From NCBI GenBank assembly GCA_029964075.1, contig CM057144.1:2689281-2753280 (forward strand): a DNA stretch of 64,000 nucleotides, in the 5' to 3' direction. Every line of letters begins with the position of its first letter. Positions within the stretch are counted from its first letter, which is position 1. The notes under the pieces are model-generated. The model was not told the DNA's origin. It did not search any database and saw only the letters and a program-made list of their open reading frames with translations. Shown in pieces: positions 1-9,400 of the stretch. The position numbers and the translations under genes are program-made. Source of the stretch: Patiria pectinifera (taxonomy: Eukaryota; Echinodermata; Asteroidea; Valvatida; Asterinidae).

Positions 1-328
1 GAGAAGATGTAATGGGTGCTCTCATGGGTAGCATTTTCGCAAAGAAAACAATTGTGCGATTAAACTTACGAATTAATGCGGCGTCAGAAAGTAGTGGTTT
101 TGTATCACCCGAACATGCACGAGTAAAACTTTTCGTGCATTAATACAGCCGTGTGGTTGCAAAGGCCTTCACGTCCCTTTTGTTAGACAAAGCGACGTAC
201 GTTACAAAATGTTGCACATTAAGTAGACCTATGCCATCGCGTACAGTGTCGTGAAATCAGTGTGCTACAGTGTTTGTCATTGATAGCTCGTAAAGTTTGG
301 TGCTTTTTTTTTTCATTTTTGTGTGCAG
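1..328. other. Intron sequence upstream of first visible GPCR exon
   Basis: No coding segment or recognisable repeat was found here. The polypyrimidine tract and CAG at about 301-328 form a good 3' splice site. This stretch is therefore read as the end of an intron whose upstream exons, including the signal peptide, lie outside the window. Confidence 0.6.
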
Positions 329-451
329 TTTCTTGCGGACAAGGTGCATTTGCTTGCCAGGACACATCGTCCGGCTTGATTTGCTTGGCACGTGACGACA
401 CTTGTGATGGTTTTGCACTTTGTCCAGACAGATCGGATGAATCTAACTGCG
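329..451 (+). CDS. GPCR exon: first visible LDL-receptor class A module
   Basis: A symmetrical phase 1-1 exon holding one LDLa module with six cysteines and the calcium-cage ending C-P-D-R-S-D-E-S-N-C. It begins after a TTTTGTGTGCAG acceptor and ends at G|GTAAGC. A methionine codon at 262 is open into this exon and is followed by hydrophobic residues, but the acceptor and the exon phase argue that this is an internal exon rather than the start. Confidence 0.85.
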
Positions 452-3400
452 GTAAGCATAACTTGGATTCGTGAATAAATTTGGCAACTTAATTCTGTGA
501 CAGGCACAAAGGATCGTTTTCATTTATCCCAAAAGTAACCTAACAAATAATTATCAAAAACTTACTTGGATTAGAGATCGTACTGGTACTAAACACCCTG
601 TGAAATTATTCCCTCCTGCACCCTGCGATATTCCTCATCACCAATCTGTCCATATTCTTGACAAACTATGGTGAACGTATAAACACTGCCTTATGGGGTA
701 TGGGGTACTGGAACAATGGGAGGTACCCCACAAGGAATGCCCACCGACTTGCGGGGTGCCGTTTTGGTACCCCATAAGTTTTTCACGAAATAGATATATG
801 GATTTTACTCAAAAAGTAGGAATTTCCAAGGTGGGTTGATCCGTCTCAAATGGAAGAGTTTTAGAAAGGGGATATTAAGTCCGAATTTCGGCCCAGGAAA
901 TTAATTCTGGTTAAAATAAGAGCATTTAGACATTAGTGTGCAACATTGCAGAATTTTAGTACACGAGAACAAAGGAAGTACCCCACTTCTATGCCTGTGT
1001 AAGCGTGTGTGCATTCGTAGAGAAACCGTAGGACAGTCGTGGCTATCCGTCCTGAAACTGTATTTCATTCTTAGAAAGTCAATTTCTCCACGAATCTCAC
1101 CGTGATCGATTGATTCTTGGTAAAACCGTGGATATTCGTAGCTCCAAACCGTAAACGTGTGACTGGGGCTTTACTTTCAAACAGGTGAATGCGGACCAGA
1201 AAACGTCTACGTCTATGAAAAACCCTTCACCCTCACGTCGCCGATGTACCCAGGCTGGTACCCGAACGACCTCGACTGCATCTGGCTCATCAAAGGCGAG
1301 CTGATGACACCGGTGACCATGCGGATCCAGGATTTCGAAATGGAGGACGGCTTCGATTACTTAAAGGTCGTTTTTCTTGGGGAGGGGGAGGAGCCTGAAG
1401 AGCTCTTTCGTCTTACGGGGGCGGACGTCTCGAGGCGGACCGTGACGTGGGATCATGATGCCGGCGTTCTCAAGTTGCAAATGAAGACAGATCGCACCAC
1501 CGGACGGCGCGGGTTCTCCCTCCTGATAAGTCATTATCAGAACTACACCGAAGAATTCGAAGAGGGCGATTTGGAGGGTAAGTCTGGTACCCAATGTCAA
1601 TGCAGTCTCAGTGTAGAGTCTGGCGAGGGTTCCCCATTGCAGTGACTCGTTATCATAAGTAATGGTACCCGGTCCAATATTACTCTTTTAAGTGCACAGT
1701 CTGGGGAAGATTTTCCATTGCAATAACTCATAAGTCTAGCACCAGTGTTAACTCGTGTCCATCTTGAGTCACAATGTCATAGTGACTCGGACTCGACTTG
1801 AGTCACTTCTGCAAAAACTTGGGCTTGACGATAATGACTCATTACCAGTGTTGTTGGTCTTGATACCGGTCTTGGTCCCTGGTCTCGAGACAAGTTTTTG
1901 TAGGTCTTGGTCTCGGTCTTGATATTCAGTGGTCACAGTCTCAGACTTCCTGGTCTCGGTCTCGGATCTCCAGGTCTCCAACACGTACTGCTCATAGCTA
2001 TCATGTATACCTATAATTAAAATCGAGATCCCAGAATAGTGTTTTCTCGAAAAATACAGCATTCACAGAGCCAAAACTTCATCAGGTTAGTTGTTAAGCA
2101 CCCGTTTCTAGTTTTGGAACACTTTTGTGGCTTCAAACTAAACAAATGTACAAATGACAAATCATATACTATACCTTTTAGATAAGTAATAAGCCATTAG
2201 CGAGTTAAATTTGAATAAAATCTGGAACGCTGACTTTATCCAATGCTTTGCACGTTTTAACTTTGCATTCTCCCAACCAACTGGTGTCTTTGTGCCATTC
2301 TCACCCATTGTGAACAATGTATTGGTGCTGAGCGTCTCTTACTTAACTATGCAAGAGCTTTCCCCGAATCATGTGATTAGCAACAGTGTCTTTGGTCTGG
2401 AGAATTCAAAGTTAAAATGTGCCAAGCATTCTGTGCAAGTCATGTACCAGATGTTTTTCAAATGTAAATCCCAAAGGGTATGGGTTACTCGCAAATGGCT
2501 TATTGTTCAGTGATCTGATTTTCTGTTGTTTCTGTCGTTTCAGCATTGTGCGAACCGGATGAGTTCCATTGCGGCAACGGTTTCTGTATCACCAATTCGT
2601 CCCTGTGCAATGGTTACCTGGATTGCGTAAATTACGAGGATGAACTCGACTGCAGTAAGTCACTAGTCTTATTCATTTCTGGAAATGAAACCGAGGATTT
2701 CGCGTCGGAAGCCGAAAACTGTCGTGTGTCAAGTTGGGCTGTTTCTGGGAGTGAGAATATGAGCTGTCCAATCGAGCACTACGTCAACACAGTCCAGAGC
2801 AAAATCCTGGAAAAGTCTGGAATTTCCAGCTGTTGTGGAAAGTCATGGAAAAAATCAAATTTTGCAAAGGGTCGTCATGGAAAGTAGATATTCCAAGAAA
2901 AAGTCGTGGAAAATCACGGAAACCTGCACAACCCATTCGTAATGACACGTAATATTTGGCTATATGGCAGTCTTCCCCATTTGCCTCAGTGTGATGACTG
3001 GCCAGGGTATTGTGAAAAGGTTCTTTAAAAGATGGCAAAGCAGCATTGGAATTCGGGCGATTCACAATGCAGTGCGCCACCAAGAGTTTGCCACGGAGAG
3101 TCCATTTTTTCAAATTTACGGTCAACAAAACATGGCCCATTTGAATGAGTGTCAGTAGACAACTTGAGCTAATAGATTGGGGCATAACGTTCTGCCACCT
3201 TATTGATAAAGAGAAAAGAAAAGGGCAAACAGATGCTTAAATCATACGTTTACGAAACTACTGACCGGAAAAAGGAACAATTTCAAATGTCCCGCGGTGC
3301 GAATTTGTCAACTATTTCCCACAATGCACTGGGAAAAATGAACTCTCAGTGGCAAACTCTTGGTGGCGCACTGCGTTGCGAAATGCCGGAATTGGTCATG

Positions 3401-6400
3401 GAAAGCCCTAACTTTGTCCTGGAAAAATCATGGAAAAGTCATGTAAATATTCAGTTTTATGTGCGTTGTTTGACCAGCTATTGTCACCACTGAACCAAAC
3501 CAGTTTGAAAAAAAAAAGCTTTTTATTATTTTCTGGACTACATTTTTTCCTAAGTCCATACTACTTACAGAGCCGCCAACTCTTACTGATTCTGCAGAAA
3601 GTTCCCTGAAAATAAACCGACTCTTTCCATGTTCTGATGAACAAATTTGAAAATCTCCCTAATTATGAAAACTTTTTTTCTATTATGTTGAATGTAATTC
3701 TAAATATCTCCCTGATTGTTGTAACAAAATCTCCCTGATTGCAAGATGCAAATTTTGGCAGTTCTGTAACTTAGAACACCACCAGTGTTGAGTATTCTAC
3801 TCCAAACTCATTATTCTGTTTGATTTCCCTCCCACATCTTTGCAACAGACGACGTCTTCTGCCCAGGTTCCTACAAGTGTGACAACCTCAACACTAACCA
3901 AACCTACCAACCGCCGACCCGCCCGCCAGAAGGCAGTGGAAGAAGCAGTAGTGCTTCCTCTTCTTCCTCCTTGGATTCTTCTTCTTCCATCACAGTCGTA
4001 GACGTCCTTCCTCAGGCGCAGTGCATTCCTCGGGCGCAAGTTTGTGACGGGGAGGAGAACTGCCCCGAGTCTGACGACGAAATTCAGTGCGGTAGGTTCA
4101 CTTGCGACTGGACTTGTGTCCTGACTTGTGACCTGACTTGTCAACCTGACTTGTCAACCTTACTTGTGACACATCTTGTGACCTGATTTGTAACCCGAAT
4201 TGTGACTTGACTTGTGACCTAACTTGTTACATGACTAGAAACACGACTTGTGACATAACTTGTGACCTGACTTGTGACGTGCCTTGTAACTTGCCTTGTG
4301 ACCTAACTTTTGGTCTGATTTGTGACATAATTTTTTACCAGATTTGTGACATACTCTGTGACCCGGCTTGTGACCCGACTTGAGACCCGGCTTGTGACCC
4401 GACTTGTGCCCTGACTTGTGCCCTGACTTGTGACCTGACTTGTGACCTGACTTGTGACCTGACTTGTTAACCGACTTGTGAGCTGACTTGTGACCCTGCG
4501 TGTGACCCGACTTGTGACCTGACTTGTGACCTGACTTGTGACTTGACTTGTGACCTGACTTGTGACCTGACTTGTGACCTGACTTGTGACCTGACTTGTG
4601 ACTTGACTTGAGACCCGGCTTGTGACCTGACTTGTGACCTGACTTGTGACCTGACTTGTGACCTGACTTGTGACTTGACTTGTGACTTGACCTGTGACCC
4701 GGCTTGTGACCCGACTTGTGACCCGGCTTGTGACCCGACTTGTGACCTGACTTGTGACCTGACTTGTGACCTGACTTGTGACCTGACTTGTGACCTGACT
4801 TGTGACCCGACTTGTGACCCGACTTGTGACCTGACTTGTGACCTGACTTGTGACCTGACTTGTGACTTGACCTGTGACCCGGCTTGTGACCCGACTTGTG
4901 ACCCGGCTTGTGACCCGACTTGTGGCCTGACTTGTGACCCGACTTGTGACCTGACTTGTGACCTGACTTGTGACTTGACTTGTGACTTGACTTGTGACCT
5001 GATTTATGATGATTTGTGACGATTTGTGACATGAATTGTGTCTTGACTGGTGACCTAGATTTGTGACCTGACTTGTGACTTGTGAGCCGACTTGTGACCC
5101 GACTTGTGACCAAATTTTGACTCGAGTTATGACACAACTTGTACTTGACTTGTGACCTGATTTGTGATGATTTCTGACTTGATTTGTGTCTTGACTTGTG
5201 ACCAGACATGTGACATGACGTGAGGCTAACTTGTGACCCAACTTGTGACCCAACTTGTGACCTGACTTGAATACATCCTTTTCCTTTTATGATCATAGAT
5301 GTGAAGCGATGTCCCGCTGGTTGTGAGTGTAGCTACAAGGACGCAGACTTGGTAGTCAATTGCACCAATGGCTGGGATTCCTCGACGTTAGCGGACCTGG
5401 CACTAACAACGCATACTCTGTAAGTTGGTGTCTTCATTCAAAATCTGCGCGGAAATTCTGTAAAGGTCACATTTTTTTTGGCAAATGAGATTGCTCTTAC
5501 AATGCCATTTTTGGGTACAAACAGCCTGATTCCAAGGTTAATATACGGAGGTCAGTTAACATTTTTCTATTCCTCAAAAAGTTACATTTTCAAAGCCTTT
5601 AAAATTTAAGATACGATTGCAAGGGGAAGTATGCAATATTTAACCAGTTGTAACTTGCGGTTGAACCCTGGGGTACCCTGTATTGAAACCCTGTAAAACC
5701 TCAAGCTAAACCTCAAGTTAATCCTCGAATTCTCGAGGCAAACCTCGAGGCAAACCTCGAGGCAAACCTCAAAGCAAACCTCGAGGCAAACCCCAAAGCA
5801 AACCTCGAGGCAAACCTCGAGGCAAACCTCGAGGCAAACCTCGAGGCAAACCTCGAGGCAAACCTCGAGGCATACCTCGAGGCATACCTCGAGTTACTGC
5901 CTGTTGGATTTGGCATTCTTCCCTTAAATGCTTTTAAAGCATTCTTCAAAACTGAGCGTTGTTCGCGTCAGCAGAGTGTAATACATTTCACATGCTACTT
6001 CTGGACACTGATTAAGAACAGTCTCTGTTCGCAATGTACCAAAACAGAAAAGTCCAAATAATATTTCGGTTGTTTTTGACTAATCCTGCAATAAAAAATC
6101 GGCATTTCACATCTACTTCTGGACACTGATTTGCGAACAGTCTGGAAAAAATGCACGCATGTTCATGTTCGCTGACTATGATTATAATAATAAGGCGGGC
6201 TGTGTGTATTTTATTATTCACACCAACAACATACATAAAGGGGCGCAAGGTTCACCCTACCTCTTAACTTGATGGATGGATGATGAGTAGCTCAGCTTCG
6301 CACTGGCTAGCTCTCTTAGCTCATTCATATTTTCGCGAAACACTCGACACTCAGTTTTGAAGGCTGTAATAATCATGGTAATGTTTTATTGTCTGTTCCC

Positions 6401-9400
6401 AAAAAGTGTTGTAACGGTTCATTTGTATTAACCCCTTAACGCCGGCTGACGGCTGTATGGACGCAGCTCGATCAAAGCCGATAAGCGGGGGGACTAGCTC
6501 ATCGATTCATTGACAACGGCTGAATGCCTGCACGTACACATTCCATCTGATTTCCAACATTTCGAAATGTCTTGATATTTTTTTCCCCCACTCAATCTGC
6601 AGGCAGCTTTCTGGAGTCAATATCAGTAAACTGGATCAGGGAATGTTCAAAGGGATATCACATCTGAAAGTGCTGTGAGTAGTGGCAATGTTTCTCATGT
6701 TTTCAACAACATTGGCTTCTTTTTGTATAACATATGTTATTAATAATTTGTCCCTGGTATTGAAAGCAAGGATGACCTGGAAATTGCTTGTGACGCTGTT
6801 TTTCTTGGGGCATAGGGAAATCTGAGGAGGGAAGACAATGAACGACATGCTCAAATTATAAACACCGTGGAAAGCCCCAAATGGCAAATACTTTTCAGGA
6901 AAACCCAGAAACAATAAAACCCAACTGAGAATATTTCTACTCCCCCTGGATGGGATGCCAGTCCTTCGAAAGTATACTCCCAGTTAATGTCGGTACCCAT
7001 TTATACTCCTGGGTGGAGAGAGGCATGTAGGGGTGATGTGGCTTGCCCAAGGACACAACATATGGCCAGCTGCTGTATTTGAATCCCTGACCCTCTGATC
7101 AGGAGTCACAACTCTCTATGCCACACCCACTCCCTCATCAAGAGAATGGATGTAATTCTTTCAAATTGCCTGCATATTTCTTGAAATGAATTCGTCTTGG
7201 AAAGATTTATACTTGTGTCCTTATGAGGCATAAAATGTTTGTTGATTATGTCAATCGATCAGTGGTCACAATTTACCTTGAGGATTGCTAATTCCCAGTC
7301 CTCGACCGCCGCTCTATCTGTATTTCCTCAACACTTTTGAGTTCTGAGATTAACTTTGAAACACCTGTCTTCCATTTAAATTTAAAAAAAATATTTGTGT
7401 ATTTATTTTTCTTCTTTAGATCTTTAAGAAACAATCTCATATCCGAGATACAGGAACGCACATTTGATGGTCTGGATAAGCTGTTATGGCTGTAAGTGTA
7501 TTTTTTGTGGTCTCCTTGATTTTCTTCTTTCAAACAGTTTTTTTTTCCACATTGCAATATTTTTTTTTTTACCACACAAGCCTGGCTTTACAAACAATTT
7601 GGCTCTACAAATGGCAAATTTGTTAGATGTGTGATTCTTGCCGTACATACAGTACAGGTGTTATTTTCGTACGCCAAGGTGCAGATCTCACTGATAACAC
7701 AAAAGGAAATAGGATTAAAACAATTTCCCCTAGATTTGCTGACAACTGGATTTATTAATTTTTCAAACAATTTACCATAAGTAAATCAATGTACATGTAT
7801 ATACACAATGTCAAAGATCAAAGGAACACATTACCGACTTAACCAGTTCGCGCCGGGATTATTTTGACATGACCGGACTAAGTCACAGGATTGTTTTCAT
7901 GAACCTCGATGCCAAACGGGTTCAGGCCGTTGTCTGCAGGTAGCACACCCTGATATTTCCGGTCGGACGCTCGCCGTGAGCGGGTCGCTGACAGATATTT
8001 CTGGCCTCGCTCGTTGCATGTTTATCCCTCATCCATTTCGAAAAATCGCAAAACCTTTGCCCGTTTTAAACGTCATCCAACGTGAACTGACGAAGTCCGT
8101 GGAAGCATTTGGAAGTGTTTTTGTTGTAATGTTCCCCCTTTTGTCTTCACAGCGATCTATCAAAGACATCGATAAGTGAACTGCAAGGTTCTGCCATGGA
8201 GGAACTGTCCAGGCTACGGGGCATGTAAGTACATGAGCAAGACTTGCACGCTCCCCGCTCTGAAAAACGATGAACCACTCTAGAGATCCGTAAATACCGT
8301 TTTAGAAGCCCCAACCCTCACAGAAAAGTCCCCCTCTCCACCCTAAACTTTGTCTAAAGCTGTCGTTTGAAATTCCCTCGCATACCCCTGAATGAAAATC
8401 CTGGCGAGATCACCGAGTAACGTTGGACGTTATTGGCTGTTTAGCTGCTGATGCCGGCCTTTGTTTAACTATCATAATAATAATAATGGCATCAGTCATT
8501 CATATAGCGCTTTTACGCAGCAATGGGGATTAAGGCAGGGTGTTTCAGCGGGCAAACACTCCTGAAACCTTCTCAACTCCCAGGGGAGCATACACGGCTG
8601 GTAGGCAGCGATTTTAACTCTCTTGGCCATATTCACTCGCAGTAACTAACGCTGCCCTCACAGGTACCCATTTACTCCCGGGTGGAGAGAAGCAATGAAT
8701 GACAAAATGCCTTGCCCAAGGGCACACGCACCATGACCCCAGGCTGGATTGGAACCCACAATCCTGCAGAATTACCCGCAGACCACAAATTCAATGCTCC
8801 AGACCACGAGGCCACGGCACACCACAAAGTGATTTTCTCATTTCTGCTTACTTTCAGCACGATATTTGATGTACCATTGTTGCGAATAAAGACGGATGCA
8901 TTCTTGGGTCTCGGTCAGGTGAAGACATTGTGAGTATTTGAGTTTAATTAAGTACTTGTTCGACAAGACAGTTGAAAGGCTCCCATGGCTTTTCTGGCAA
9001 ATGTCAAATATTCATAGTAATAAAAATAAATAGGAGTGTACACATGAGTACCTTCTCAGTGGTTAAGAAGATTGGAGGCAAAGACACAATTTTTCCTCTA
9101 AAGGGGGGCTGCGCCAATAGGGAGACACCCGAGCCCGTGTCTCCCTACTATCGAAATTTCTACGCTAACGTGTCTCCCTAATAGTACATTTGTAGGAATA
9201 ATAGCAGGCATTTATATAGCGCTCTAACGCCACAACGGGGTATCAAGGCGCTTTACAATTATTATTATTTTCCCTGTTTCAATGGGCAAGCACTCCTGAA
9301 ACCTCAGCTCCCTGAGGAGTATACAGCTCAATGCTGCCTGTTAGGCGCAAGGAAGCTAAATCAACCATGCACAATAACCATCTCTGCCCTCACAGGTACC

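Noticed and set aside
262-474. Possible start of the GPCR at an ATG at 262 with a hydrophobic leader
   Set aside because: A clear TTTTTGTGTGCAG acceptor at 328 and the phase 1-1 symmetry of the exon show that it is internal.
4235-5296. Long minus-strand open frames (353 and 316 codons, HKSG- and TSQV-type repeats)
   Set aside because: Both are by-products of a 12-bp minisatellite whose length is a multiple of three; there is no family, start context or splice support.
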